A stretch of DNA of 64,000 nucleotides, from positions 312,656 to 376,655 of the forward strand of contig JARGFQ010000001.1 in assembly GCA_029210565.1 (NCBI GenBank). Direction: 5' to 3'. Under the pieces are notes generated by a model, which searched no databases, had not been told where the DNA came from, and was given only the letters and a program-made list of their open reading frames with translations. Made by a program: the position numbers and the translations under genes. This DNA is from Bacteroidales bacterium (GTDB taxonomy: Bacteria > Bacteroidota > Bacteroidia > Bacteroidales > VadinHA17). Of this stretch, positions 51,721 through 61,326 are shown one piece after another. Position 1 is the stretch's first letter; every line of letters begins with the position of its first letter.

Positions 51721-52572
51721 TTATTCATTGCAGTCTTTTTCAGCCTGTCTCACGAAAAGGATGCTCGGCACAGGCCTCTGTACCTTACCTGAGGGCCTGT
51801 TTACCACCCCGTTGCTGCCCTCGCCGGCAACTACCAGCGTTGTTGACCCGCCGCCGTCAAGGTTAAGCGCATCGCTGCATCCCAGGCTTCGCGCCAGGGC
51901 ACGAAGCTCAAACAGACTCATCCCGTCAGCATAACCGGGCTGCCGGCCGTCAACAACAACGAAAAGCAGGTGTCCGCTGCCGGTGATGCCGACCATTGTG
52001 CGCGGATGACGGACGGTGTTGAAGTTGATACTGTCAAGAGGCATATCAAACGAGTCATCTATCAGCAATGGGCCGCTGACAATGGCATCTTTAGCACTTA
52101 TGGCACCGGCATCTTCCCGCTCCGGACCCCAGGGCAGGATATCTGCAATCTCACCCGTAGCAGTGAAGACGCCTGTGGCACGGATTCCGAATTCACCTTC
52201 GTCCGTTACCGCGATGAGACTGTCATCAACTCTCACATAATGGACGTTGTAACCCTCTCTCATGTTGAAGAAGGTGCCGTTGATAGCCGCCAGCACTCCT
52301 TCCTGCCGCGCAATTGCACTCGTCGCCATCCTGGAGTCAGGTACGGCAACACCGAATTCGAACTTGGCTGCCGACGTGTCGACATCAACTACATAAATTG
52401 CCTGAACAGAGTTGAAGAGTGAGTAGTTGACATAGCTGAGGGTGACACCTTCAGACACGCTTTTAAATTGCCAGTCAATACCTGTTAACCCACCGTATCC
52501 GACCCCCGGCTGACCCGGGAGGAGCAGTGTGCTGAGAGCCAGGCCCAAAGTCAGTATGTTCCTTTTCATCAT
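51721..52572 (-). CDS. Exported phosphodiester glycosidase (NAGPA domain)
   Basis: 283 residues with signal peptide. The NAGPA fold is shown by AAINGTFFNMREGYNVHYV, HPRTMVGITGSGHLLFVVVDG and the catalytic NLDGGGSTTLVVAG. Members remove GlcNAc-1-phosphate caps or other phosphodiester-linked sugars; bacterial ones act on exopolysaccharide or teichoic-acid-type polymers. Substrate unknown. Divergent from the beta-helix gene, with an inverted repeat between. Confidence 0.9.
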   Translation of the reverse strand: MMKRNILTLGLALSTLLLPGQPGVGYGGLTGIDWQFKSVSEGVTLSYVNYSLFNSVQAIYVVDVDTSAAKFEFGVAVPDSRMATSAIARQEGVLAAINGTFFNMREGYNVHYVRVDDSLIAVTDEGEFGIRATGVFTATGEIADILPWGPEREDAGAISAKDAIVSGPLLIDDSFDMPLDSINFNTVRHPRTMVGITGSGHLLFVVVDGRQPGYADGMSLFELRALARSLGCSDALNLDGGGSTTLVVAGEGSNGVVNRPSGKVQRPVPSILFVRQAEKDCNE

Positions 52573-52607
52573 AATATAATTTTGATTTTACGGGTATGAT
52601 GGAACCA

Positions 52608-52660
52608 CACATGATTGTAAATCTTATTTATTCGTGTTTGTGATTGTGGTCAATCATGTG
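52608..52660. promoter_or_regulatory. Inverted repeat between divergent NAGPA and beta-helix genes
   Basis: CACATGATTG (52608-52617) and CAATCATGTG (52651-52660) form a perfect 10-bp inverted repeat with 33 bases between. The outer bases are similar as well. It lies in the shared 169-base promoter region and may bind a regulator of both genes. No clear T tract follows, so a terminator is unlikely. Confidence 0.4.
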
Positions 52661-52741
52661 GGTTTCATATGGGATTTATTTTTAAGGTCCTGCAAAGTTT
52701 CGTAACTTTAAACAATCGGTTTCATCAATAAGTCTAGTAAT

Positions 52742-54610
52742 ATGAACACAGATCGCTCAATAAAGTTAACAGCTTTTTTTCGTCTTGCAGCCATAACGGC
52801 TCTCACCGCCCTCTTTTTCAACCCTATTTCTGCCCAGCCCTCGGGGGGGCCGTACGGCCCGGTAAGGCAAACCTGGCAGATACCACAGACAGAGGGAAGG
52901 ATATTTTTTGTTGCACCCGACGGCGACAGCGCCGCAACGGGAGAGAGCATTGCCTCCACAACAACCATCGAGGCCGCCATTGAAAAGGTGGTCACCGGTG
53001 ATGTAATAATAATGCGCGGCGGAACCTACCGTACCGGCAACCTTATCCTGAACCAGGGTATCACTATTCAGCCATATCAGCACGAGATGCCTGTTCTCAA
53101 GGGGACCTTTGCCGCCACGGAGTGGATGAATCTGAGAAACGGACTGTGGGTGACGAAATGGGAGAGGCTGTTTCCCTCGAAGCCAGCCGACTGGTGGATG
53201 CGCCTCAGGAGCGGGAGGGAGACACCGCTGCACCGCTTCAATGATGATATGGTCTTTATCGACGGCTGGTTCCTTCAGGCAGCAGGATATGAGGGTGAGG
53301 TGGATGAGAATTCCTTCTTTATCGATTATGAAACAGGACTGGTCTATATCGGAACGGACCCCACGGACAGGCTTGTTGAGATCACTGCCTTCAACGTCGG
53401 ACTGCACCGCATAACGGGTGAGTGCCACGGAAGGCTCTCTGACGGCATAGGCCCGGTCATCAGGGGAGTAACCTTCACACAGTATGCCTACAGGGCCATT
53501 GAGGTCGATGGCAAGGATCCGGAAGGCATCTCGCCGGAAAGCGAACACGGCAAGGATGTGGTTGGTACCACACTTGAACACTGCACCATCTCATTCTGCT
53601 CACGCGTGGCGGCATACCTGAGGGGCGACAGGCTAACAATACGAAATTGTAAGGTGAGCGACACGAGCACCGAGGGGATCTACATACTAAGTTCCTCCGA
53701 CGTATTGCTTGAAAGGAACATCTTTACCCGCAACAATATTGAGCGCATAACCGGATACTACCCGGCCGCGGTCAAGATATTCAACCAGTGCTACCGCGTC
53801 ACCTGCAGTGACAACCTGGTGACAGACCTTCCCTTCTCAAACGGCATATGGTATGATGTCGGCAATGTTGACGGCGTTTTCATCAACAACTGGGTCGAGG
53901 GAGTGGGACTGATCAACCGTGGTGTCTCATACCTTCAGACCTGGCCCAGCGAGAGCGGCTTCTTCTTTGAGATATCGAAGGGTGCCATATGCGCCGGCAA
54001 CGTCTTCGTTAACTGCGAACTGGGAGTACACATTCTCAACAGCTGCGATGTCAGGATGTATAACAATACCCTTGTCAACAGCACCGCATGTATCAGTCGC
54101 AGCGAGCGCAGCGCCGCGGGTGATCACTTCGGGTGGCATCCGGCTACGGGCCCTGATGTCGATGAACGCGACAGCCATGTATTCGTCAATAACCTGATGG
54201 CGGCTGATGCCAGCCTGAACAGGCCTCATCTCTTTGTCTGGCAGAGGAACATCCTCTGCGACAGGCTGAAGGACCCTCAGCTGAAAGAAATTGACAACAA
54301 TGTCTACGCTGAAAGCAGTGACCGCAAGGATATGCCTCTGATACTCTGGAGCCCTGCTGAAAATGAGAACTGTATTACAGCCCTGAAATCACCTGCGGAA
54401 CTGAATGCCCTTCATCCCCGCTTTGAAGGACAGAGCATGATGCTTACTGATCATAATGTTTTCATAAGTCCTGAGCTTCTCAATTACAGGCCTCTTCCAG
54501 GTTTTTTGGGGAATAATGCTGCAGCGGCGCTGCCTGCCGGCATACAGTCACTGCTGAAGCTGAAGAAGCAAACCAAACCGTATGTGGGTGCCTACCCCCT
54601 GGAACAATGA
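52742..54610 (+). CDS. Exported right-handed beta-helix protein
   Basis: 622 residues. Signal peptide (about 1-31, ending PISAQ) and an N-terminal DUF1565-like opening (GRIFFVAPDGDSAATGE, IIMRGGTYRTGN). The body has parallel beta-helix rungs (VLLERNIFTRNN, CDVRMYNNTLVNSTA). Such proteins are often polysaccharide lyases, epimerases or hydrolases. No catalytic signature I can name is visible, so the activity is unassigned. Confidence 0.85.
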   Translation: MNTDRSIKLTAFFRLAAITALTALFFNPISAQPSGGPYGPVRQTWQIPQTEGRIFFVAPDGDSAATGESIASTTTIEAAIEKVVTGDVIIMRGGTYRTGNLILNQGITIQPYQHEMPVLKGTFAATEWMNLRNGLWVTKWERLFPSKPADWWMRLRSGRETPLHRFNDDMVFIDGWFLQAAGYEGEVDENSFFIDYETGLVYIGTDPTDRLVEITAFNVGLHRITGECHGRLSDGIGPVIRGVTFTQYAYRAIEVDGKDPEGISPESEHGKDVVGTTLEHCTISFCSRVAAYLRGDRLTIRNCKVSDTSTEGIYILSSSDVLLERNIFTRNNIERITGYYPAAVKIFNQCYRVTCSDNLVTDLPFSNGIWYDVGNVDGVFINNWVEGVGLINRGVSYLQTWPSESGFFFEISKGAICAGNVFVNCELGVHILNSCDVRMYNNTLVNSTACISRSERSAAGDHFGWHPATGPDVDERDSHVFVNNLMAADASLNRPHLFVWQRNILCDRLKDPQLKEIDNNVYAESSDRKDMPLILWSPAENENCITALKSPAELNALHPRFEGQSMMLTDHNVFISPELLNYRPLPGFLGNNAAAALPAGIQSLLKLKKQTKPYVGAYPLEQ

Positions 54611-54702
54611 TAGAAAGCCGGTGAACGAGAATACCTGGTAGTATTTACTGGCGGGTGTTGTGACCTGTTGATAATTAATCGGTATTTTCCTGATGCTAGC
54701 TG

Positions 54703-55653
54703 TTACTTCGCTATCAGATAAGTGGTATAACCGACGTAAAACAGCAGCAGCATTGCTGCCTCCCACTTGTCGAGCCGGTGCTTCCTCCATGTAAGAAGGT
54801 TGATGAAGAGAACAATTGTGCCTGCGGCAAGAATGTAGAAGTCGATGTCAAAGATTGGTCTGTATTTGACAGGACTGACAACCGAGACGGTGCCACCGAT
54901 GAGGAGGAGATTAAAGATATTGGAGCCAACGATGTTACCAACCGCAATGTCGGCATTCTTTCTGAAGGCTGCCACTACAGAGGTAGCCAGTTCAGGCAGG
55001 GAGGTGCCGGCAGCAATGATGGTAAGCCCTATGACCTTTTCACTGACACCCATTGCCTTGGCCAGATCAACGGCATTGTCAAGCACCAGTTTCCCACCGA
55101 TGACAAGCCCGGCAAGCCCGAGGATGATAAAAATAATCATCCTGAAGAGCGGGCCGGAAGGTTTATGTTCGGTATCCTCTGGCTTGTAATCCTTTATCTG
55201 CCGATAAACATAGTACTGAAATAATACAAAGAGTCCCAGCAGAATGATTCCGTCAACTCTCCCCAGCGTCCTCACACCACCGGGGGAGGGGATGTGTACC
55301 ATCAGGTAGAATATCACCAGTGCAGCCAGTGACATCGGGATCTCCTTCCAGACGGTGCTTACCTGCACCTTCAGCGGAAGGATAACTCCTGCAATGCCAA
55401 GGATTATGAAAAGATTGAAGTTGTTGCTCCCCAGGATGTTTCCAAAGAAAATATCCTGGTGGTCGGTAGCCGATGCAAAGAGGTTTACCACCAGCTCGGG
55501 GGCTGAAGTTCCGAATGCAACAATGGTCAATCCGATTGTGAGATCCGGTATTTTGAATTTCCTTGCAAGTGAAGAAGCTCCGCTGACCAGCCATTCAGCT
55601 CCGGCTATCACCAACCCCAGGCCGGCCAGTAAAAGAAAAATCTGAAGTGTCAT
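54703..55653 (-). CDS. Calcium/sodium antiporter (YrbG-like, K-dependent type)
   Basis: 316 residues with ten helices in two inverted repeats. The alpha-repeat motifs are intact: FGTSAPELVVNLFAS with GNILGSNNFNLF, and AGTSLPELATSVVAA with GNIVGSNIFNLL, holding the ion-binding Glu and Asn residues. It exports Ca2+ in exchange for Na+. A hydrophilic loop with PEDTEHKPSG separates the halves. It follows the S12 lipoprotein gene by 102 bases and probably has its own promoter. Confidence 0.95.
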   Translation of the reverse strand: MTLQIFLLLAGLGLVIAGAEWLVSGASSLARKFKIPDLTIGLTIVAFGTSAPELVVNLFASATDHQDIFFGNILGSNNFNLFIILGIAGVILPLKVQVSTVWKEIPMSLAALVIFYLMVHIPSPGGVRTLGRVDGIILLGLFVLFQYYVYRQIKDYKPEDTEHKPSGPLFRMIIFIILGLAGLVIGGKLVLDNAVDLAKAMGVSEKVIGLTIIAAGTSLPELATSVVAAFRKNADIAVGNIVGSNIFNLLLIGGTVSVVSPVKYRPIFDIDFYILAAGTIVLFINLLTWRKHRLDKWEAAMLLLFYVGYTTYLIAK

Positions 55654-55755
55654 GACACAAAAATAACAATATTATTTAGTTGTCTTTCCCGATGGATTGG
55701 CTACCATTTTTCAAGCGGTAACGAATTGAATTGGCGGTTATTATCCAAGATCTTT

Positions 55756-56880
55756 TTAATCCAGCCAGTTGTGTTTTTTGAGAAGTGTCAGTCCTGTCCT
55801 GATGATTCCGTGCAGGTCATCGGGTGGCCTGTTGAACAGGCCAACATAAAGGATATCCTTTTCCGGGATGGCTACATGGAAAGCCCTGAACCCTCCCTGG
55901 TCGCCGGTGTGATATACGAGCCTGACACCAAAACTGTTTTCTTCCCCGAGAAACTGGTCCTTTCCAATGAACCAGCTGTAACCGATGAAGGGAGGAGTGG
56001 TGTCACTCCAGCCCTCCGGGAGGTAAATACTCCTTGATTTCTTTGTAAGCTCCTTCCCGAGGAAGAGGTTTTGCCTGATAGCCATCTCATAGCTTGCCAG
56101 TTCTTTGACCGAGCTCCACACTCCCCCGTTGCCGGCAGCGGGAAAAGTAGGAAATTCTCCGTAGTCTGACTCTTCCCACTTGCCGTTCACGAGCTCATAG
56201 GCATGAGCCACACCCGTCTCGGGGTGGTGACCGTCGGTGATGGTGCTGGTTGTCATTCCGGCAGGGGCGAAGATCCTCTCAGCGATGAACTGCTGCCACT
56301 TCTCTCCGGTCACCTTCCCGATGATCAGCGCCAGGCCGTTGAAGGCGGGATTGGAATATTCATACCTCTCCCCGGGAGAGAAATTCAGCTTCCCAGCCTG
56401 CATGACAGGCGCGAAATTCTCATAGTCCTTTGCGGTGATGAAGAATTCGCGATTCTCATTCACGGGCCTTATATCCGGCAAACCCGAAGTATGGGTGAGG
56501 AGATGTGTGATAGTAACCGCATCGGCTATCTCCCTGCTCCTGAATTCAGGGAAATACCTGCTCATGGGGTCGGTCACCGAGAGCCTGCCTTCCTCTTCCA
56601 GGATGAGTATTCCGTTGGCCACAAAGGTTTTGGAAATGGAACCGAGGTTGAAAAGTGTATTCGGGTTGATCTCCTCGCCCGTAACCAGGTCGGCCAGCCC
56701 GATGCATCTCATGTATACGATACTGTCACCCTTCATGACCAGCACCGCCCCTCCTGGCTTAGCTGACCGGAATTGGGCCGTAAGCAATGAATCAAGTCCG
56801 CTTAACATAATCTTTTCCGATTGTTTTGTTGAACATGAAGCCAGCAGCAGGCAGGCTGACAGAATTATCACTCCTCTCAT
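55756..56880 (-). CDS. S12 serine hydrolase lipoprotein
   Basis: 374 residues. Lipobox LLASC with Cys16. Beta-lactamase-like fold: S81-x-x-K84 (LGSISKTF), Y-S-N in YEYSNPAFN, and HTG (YHTGDQGG) in place of KTG. It lacks a C-terminal DUF3471 domain, unlike the 33-36 kb pair. Such enzymes cleave D-amino acid peptides or esters. Last gene of a four-gene hydrolase run, 4 bases after the next S12 gene. Confidence 0.92.
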   Translation of the reverse strand: MRGVIILSACLLLASCSTKQSEKIMLSGLDSLLTAQFRSAKPGGAVLVMKGDSIVYMRCIGLADLVTGEEINPNTLFNLGSISKTFVANGILILEEEGRLSVTDPMSRYFPEFRSREIADAVTITHLLTHTSGLPDIRPVNENREFFITAKDYENFAPVMQAGKLNFSPGERYEYSNPAFNGLALIIGKVTGEKWQQFIAERIFAPAGMTTSTITDGHHPETGVAHAYELVNGKWEESDYGEFPTFPAAGNGGVWSSVKELASYEMAIRQNLFLGKELTKKSRSIYLPEGWSDTTPPFIGYSWFIGKDQFLGEENSFGVRLVYHTGDQGGFRAFHVAIPEKDILYVGLFNRPPDDLHGIIRTGLTLLKKHNWLD

Positions 56881-56884
56881 ACAC

Positions 56885-58462
56885 TTATCTCTTTGGCGTT
56901 AATGCAATGCTGAAGGCCTGGATTCGCGGCTTGGCCTCTGGCGTCAGGGTAAACCCCACAGTAATGTTGTTGTCCCTGCCCTCCATTATGAAAGTGCCCC
57001 TGAGCGCGTTCTTCGGGACAATCTCCCTGATTTGTAATATCTCACCCGCTTTTCTAAATATTATGGCTGATTCAGCCTTCAGATCCTCCGGAAGATTATC
57101 AATAAAGAAATTATCCGAAAAGAGTGACTCGTACCCGGGAATATCCCATCCGGGGAGGATCCTGACCAGGTCATTCTTTCTGCTTTGGAGAGTACCGGTC
57201 ACCTCGGGTGCGCGGGGCTGGATATCCATTGAATCTATGAGTAGCTCCAGCACTTCCTGGTTGACAGCCCAGGTAGAACCGTAAGTACGGTTGCTGAAGG
57301 CAATAATGCCAATCCCGTATTCGGGCATGATCGTCCAGTTGCTCCCGAAACCGGGAAGCCCCCCGTTGTGATAGATTTTCTTTCTGCCCCTGCAGTCGAC
57401 TGACCACCTGAGACCGTAGCCGTAGGCCACAATCACGTGACAGTCGGGGCCGCCGGGGTAGAGTCTGCTGCTGCTGTATGCCACGCCTGATGAAATCGTA
57501 TGCATATCCCTCAGGGTGCTTCGTCTTACCGGCCAGTCATCGAGGCCGTCACCGGCCGGCCCGTCATCCGGCCCGTCACCGACTGGCCTGGCCTGCTGGG
57601 CGTCCCTGGCTGGCCAGGCAGAGAGGTGCATGATTGCATAGCTGGCGAAATCACCGACCGTGGAGATCAATCCTCCCATGGCACCAAAAGGACCGTCATG
57701 CAGGAGAGCCTCCTCGCTCCATTCACCGTTGCGATACCTGTACCCCTGCGCCATGACCCCTTCCGGAAGCTCAGCATACTCCCAGACAGTGCTTCTCATG
57801 CCCAGCGGTCTGAAGATTTGTGAAGAGATGTATGCCTGGGAAGACTCCCCGGTTATAGCCCTGATGACCCTTCCCAGAAGGGTGTATCCCAGGTTGCTGT
57901 ATTCGTAAGTGATGCCAGGGACGTTAGACATGGAAATACCCTCCGCAATCAGGGCATCGAGCTCTTCCTCAGTAGTCTCAAGCCTCCTGTCAGCCCACGG
58001 GTCGTCCTGCGGCAACCCGCCGGTGTGGGTAAGGAGATGCCGGACGGTCAGCACAGGTGCATCAGTTGTCAGGTATTGAAGATCCTTCAGTTCGGGGAGA
58101 AAATGGTGCACCGGATCATCGAGGTTCAGCTTCCCCTCATCGCGCAGCTTCATTATCGCCAGAGCCGTGAAGCTCTTGGTCATTGATGCCACCCTGAAGG
58201 CGGTGGATATTGAAACCGCAGTACTGTCTGCAAGACTTGACAAGCCGGAGGCACCGGTATGCACCACCATCGTGTCAATGATTATGCCATACACTATTCC
58301 CGGAAAATGATTTTCTTCGGCATAGGCCCGGTAGAGGCTGTCAATGTCATGTTTCAGGCCTGCAGAAAGATTCTGGGCCGACAACGGCATAAAGGTGACA
58401 GCAAGGGCCAGAACCGATATGGAAAATACTCTCCTGGCACTATTAATTGAGATGGAACTCAT
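56885..58462 (-). CDS. Exported S12 serine hydrolase with low-complexity insert
   Basis: 525 residues with signal peptide (about 1-30). S93-x-x-K96 (VASMTKSFT), Y-S-N (YEYSNLGYT) and HNG (YHNGGLPG) are the catalytic motifs. A Gly/Asp/Pro-rich insert at about 280-310 (57531-57618) interrupts the domain before the RDMHTISSG segment. The C-terminal 130 residues are a separate beta-rich domain. It overlaps the DmpA-type gene by 4 bases, so translation is coupled. Confidence 0.92.
   Translation of the reverse strand: MSSISINSARRVFSISVLALAVTFMPLSAQNLSAGLKHDIDSLYRAYAEENHFPGIVYGIIIDTMVVHTGASGLSSLADSTAVSISTAFRVASMTKSFTALAIMKLRDEGKLNLDDPVHHFLPELKDLQYLTTDAPVLTVRHLLTHTGGLPQDDPWADRRLETTEEELDALIAEGISMSNVPGITYEYSNLGYTLLGRVIRAITGESSQAYISSQIFRPLGMRSTVWEYAELPEGVMAQGYRYRNGEWSEEALLHDGPFGAMGGLISTVGDFASYAIMHLSAWPARDAQQARPVGDGPDDGPAGDGLDDWPVRRSTLRDMHTISSGVAYSSSRLYPGGPDCHVIVAYGYGLRWSVDCRGRKKIYHNGGLPGFGSNWTIMPEYGIGIIAFSNRTYGSTWAVNQEVLELLIDSMDIQPRAPEVTGTLQSRKNDLVRILPGWDIPGYESLFSDNFFIDNLPEDLKAESAIIFRKAGEILQIREIVPKNALRGTFIMEGRDNNITVGFTLTPEAKPRIQAFSIALTPKR
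57531..57618 (-). repeat. GC-rich short repeat in the S12 gene
   Basis: Several diverged copies of a GGCC/GTCA-type unit of about 15-20 bases encode a Gly-Asp-Pro-rich insert (ARPVGDGPDDGPAGDG). The reading frame is kept. The insert is absent from the other three S12 proteins here, so it appears to be a local expansion. Confidence 0.6.
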
Positions 58463-59622
58463 TTTTCAGTTAACCTGTTGTATTTCCTGAGTATCTTCAG
58501 TGTCTCCGCAACAGGAAGGGCTTCAACTGTGACTCCGTTCTTTGTTTTTACTGTCACAGCTGCCAGCAGAGAGTTGATGATAGCCTCCTCGGTGGCCTCG
58601 GCAACTGCCTGGAACAGCAGATCGAGCTCGTCATTCCTCAGCTCCCGCCACTCCTCGTACATTGAGTCGGAAGAGTAGGGGATACGCAACTCCTCAGCCG
58701 TCGATGCGGCAATGATATAGTCTCCGCTGCCGTTCGATCCCGATGCTCCTGTCCGCATCATGCCGGCGAAAGCCCTGGAACTCAGTCTCCTCAGGTTCCT
58801 TGCTGTTAGAGGGGCGTCGGTCATAACCACTATCATGCATGACCCGTCTTCCCTGCATTCATGAGCCGCACTTTTAAAACTGTAACGTCCGAGTTCCAGA
58901 CCTACAGGCACACCGTTGATCTGAAGTATGCCCCCGTAATTGGACTGTACCATGACCCCGATGGTGTAGCCTCCCCTGGCTGCCGGCAGCACCCTTGAGG
59001 CTGTGCCTATGCCCCCCTTGAACCCGAAGCAGACGGTGCCCGTACCGGCACCCACATTGCCCTCCGCAACGGGACCTCCGTCGGCCTTCCTGATGGCCTC
59101 AAGGACATTGTCTCCGGTAACATGCCTGCCCCTGATGTCATTCAGCCTGCCGTCATTGGTCTCGCCCACAACGGCATTGACGCTCATCACCCCTTCGTTG
59201 CCAGGCTGGGAGAGAGTATGCTCAATCACTGCTGCCGCGGCAGCAGGCACATTCAGGGTGTTGGTGAGTATTACCGGCGTCTCCAGGTTACCAAGCTCCT
59301 CCACCTGCGTGCAGCCGGTCAGCTTGCCGAAGCCGTTGGCCACGAAGATGGCTGCCGGGACCTTGTTCTGAAAAATGTTGCCGCCGTGGGGAAGGATTGC
59401 GGTGACTCCGGTGTTTACCGAGTCCCCCTGCCGTACTGTTACCTGTCCCACCTTCACGCCGGGCACATCGGTGATGGCATTGAAACTACCAGTCTGCAGT
59501 ATGCCAATCTCAATACCGAAGTCTCTTGCTCTTTTCATCTGAGCATCAGTGTTTTGACAGCTCAGGACAAGCAGCATCAGCATCACCGCTGCCGCTGGCC
59601 TGATATAATGTCTGTTAATCAT
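58459..59622 (-). CDS. DmpA-type P1 family peptidase (lipoprotein)
   Basis: 387 residues. Lipobox LVLSCQ with Cys22. The P1 fold is shown by DFGIEIGILQTGSFNAITDV, GVTAILPHG and NVGAGTGTVCFGFKGG. The expected autoproteolytic Gly260-Ser261 bond precedes CMIVVMTDAPL, so Ser261 would become the N-terminal nucleophile. Members are aminopeptidases with D-Ala or beta-peptide specificity. It overlaps the S12 gene by 4 bases and follows the amidohydrolase gene by 14. Confidence 0.93.
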   Translation of the reverse strand: MINRHYIRPAAAVMLMLLVLSCQNTDAQMKRARDFGIEIGILQTGSFNAITDVPGVKVGQVTVRQGDSVNTGVTAILPHGGNIFQNKVPAAIFVANGFGKLTGCTQVEELGNLETPVILTNTLNVPAAAAAVIEHTLSQPGNEGVMSVNAVVGETNDGRLNDIRGRHVTGDNVLEAIRKADGGPVAEGNVGAGTGTVCFGFKGGIGTASRVLPAARGGYTIGVMVQSNYGGILQINGVPVGLELGRYSFKSAAHECREDGSCMIVVMTDAPLTARNLRRLSSRAFAGMMRTGASGSNGSGDYIIAASTAEELRIPYSSDSMYEEWRELRNDELDLLFQAVAEATEEAIINSLLAAVTVKTKNGVTVEALPVAETLKILRKYNRLTEK

Positions 59623-59636
59623 CGCGGAATCTCAGG

Positions 59637-61304
59637 TTACTCTTCTTCAGTACGGTCAAACACTTTCTTTCCTCCAACCCAGGTCTGCCGTACCTTCATA
59701 TCCCATATCTCCACGGGATCAATGGCGGTGATGTCACGGTCAAGCACCACAAAGTCAGCCAGCTTGCCGGGCTCGAGGGTGCCTTTTATATCCTCCTCGA
59801 AGGAGGCATAGGCAGCATTGATGGTATAACCTTTCAACGCCTCCTCCAAGGTGATCTTCTGCTCGGGCACCCAGCCATCGGGATTTTTGCCGTCCAGAGT
59901 CCTGCGCGTCACGGCAGCGTAAATACCTTCCAGGGGGGTGGCCGGCGCTACAAACCAATCGCTTCCAAAGGCAACAGTCGCACCGCTGTCAATAAGCGAC
60001 CTGTAGGCATAGGATGTCTTCATCCGATCAAGGCCGATGTATTTCTCTGCCCACCGTCCGTCATCAATGGCATGGTAAGGCTGCATGCTGGCAATCACCT
60101 TCAGCTCGGCATATCTCTTTATGTCACCGGGAGCAATATGTTGCGAATGTTCAATCCTGAACCGCCTGTTGCGCTCGCCGTTCTCCCTGGCCACCCTCTC
60201 GTATGTATCGAGAAGGAAATTGACAGCCCTGTCGCCTATGGCATGTATGACCACCTGGAGTTCTGCCTTGTCAGATTCTGATATCCACCGGTAAAGATCC
60301 TCCTTGCTGTTCACGAACAGGCCGGAATCGGTCTGCAGGTCACTGTAGGGTTCAATGAATGCAGCAGTGTGCGAGCCCAGGGAGCCGTCGACAAACCCCT
60401 TTACACCGCCGGTGCTGACCCACTTGTCACCCTTGCCTTCACGTTCAATCTGCTCTTTCATATCCATCCACCTGCTAATGGTCTTAAGGTAATAAATACG
60501 GGTGATCTGTTCGCCCCTGGCTCTTACCCTGTCAATGGCGTCAGCATAACTTGCTGCATCAACACCATGAACGGATGTGACACCGTTTGAAGCCATGTAA
60601 TTCATCGCTGCCACCAGAGCCCTGTCGACCTCCTCATCTGATTGTTCGGGGATCTTGACAGATATGAGGTCCATGGCATTGTCCTTAAAGATGCCTGTAG
60701 GTTCACCGCGGCTGTCTCTCTCAATAGTCCCGCCAGAGACATCCTTCACCCTGCGGTCAACACCTGCCAGCTTCATGGCCAGTGAGTTGGCCAGCGCCAT
60801 GTGCCCGTCGAGGCGCGATACAAATACCGGATTGTCAGGAGTGACGGAGTCAATCCATTCCCTGAGGGGAATACTTTCCCATCCCTTTCCGTCCCAGTCG
60901 CCCCCGAGAATCCATATCCCTGGCTTCTGCAGGGCGGCATAATCCCTGATGCGGGTGATGAACTCCTCTGTTGTGGAGGCATCCCTCAACTGCACAGAGG
61001 CGAGGTTTGATCCTCCCTGCAGCAGATGGACGTGAGAATCAATGAAACCCGGGGTGACGAATTTGCCTTCAAGGTCAATAATTGCGGTAGCATGAGACTT
61101 GTATTTCATCACCTCTCGGCTGCTGCCCACGGCAACGATGGTGTCACCGGAGACAGCCATCGCTTCCGCAACAGGCTGCTCCTCGTTCCCGGTCCATATT
61201 TTAGCATTGATAATGATCATTTCCGCGGGCTGTTTTAAATTATTGCATGAGACGGCAATTACTACCATTAAAATTGCTGTCAGGCATCTGTACGTTTTTT
61301 TCAT
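59637..61304 (-). CDS. YtcJ-type amidohydrolase (lipoprotein)
   Basis: 555 residues with lipobox VIAVSCN (Cys20). Metal-dependent amidohydrolase fold with the HxH pair in FIDSHVHLLQGG, the carboxylate/His segments LQVVIHAIGDRAVN and FRIEHSQHI, and Asp in AFGSDWFV. The YtcJ/NfdA branch hydrolyses N-substituted formamides or similar amides. The leader places it in the periplasm or outer membrane. First gene of the four-hydrolase run; the DUF2007 fusion gene ends 22 bases upstream. Confidence 0.92.
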   Translation of the reverse strand: MKKTYRCLTAILMVVIAVSCNNLKQPAEMIIINAKIWTGNEEQPVAEAMAVSGDTIVAVGSSREVMKYKSHATAIIDLEGKFVTPGFIDSHVHLLQGGSNLASVQLRDASTTEEFITRIRDYAALQKPGIWILGGDWDGKGWESIPLREWIDSVTPDNPVFVSRLDGHMALANSLAMKLAGVDRRVKDVSGGTIERDSRGEPTGIFKDNAMDLISVKIPEQSDEEVDRALVAAMNYMASNGVTSVHGVDAASYADAIDRVRARGEQITRIYYLKTISRWMDMKEQIEREGKGDKWVSTGGVKGFVDGSLGSHTAAFIEPYSDLQTDSGLFVNSKEDLYRWISESDKAELQVVIHAIGDRAVNFLLDTYERVARENGERNRRFRIEHSQHIAPGDIKRYAELKVIASMQPYHAIDDGRWAEKYIGLDRMKTSYAYRSLIDSGATVAFGSDWFVAPATPLEGIYAAVTRRTLDGKNPDGWVPEQKITLEEALKGYTINAAYASFEEDIKGTLEPGKLADFVVLDRDITAIDPVEIWDMKVRQTWVGGKKVFDRTEEE

Positions 61305-61326
61305 AATCTTTTTTTTTTGCCTGGGA

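Noticed and set aside
29972..54610. Polysaccharide-utilisation locus
   Set aside because: GH38, GH95, NAGPA and beta-helix genes are present, but there is no SusC/SusD pair, no hybrid two-component system and no common operon.
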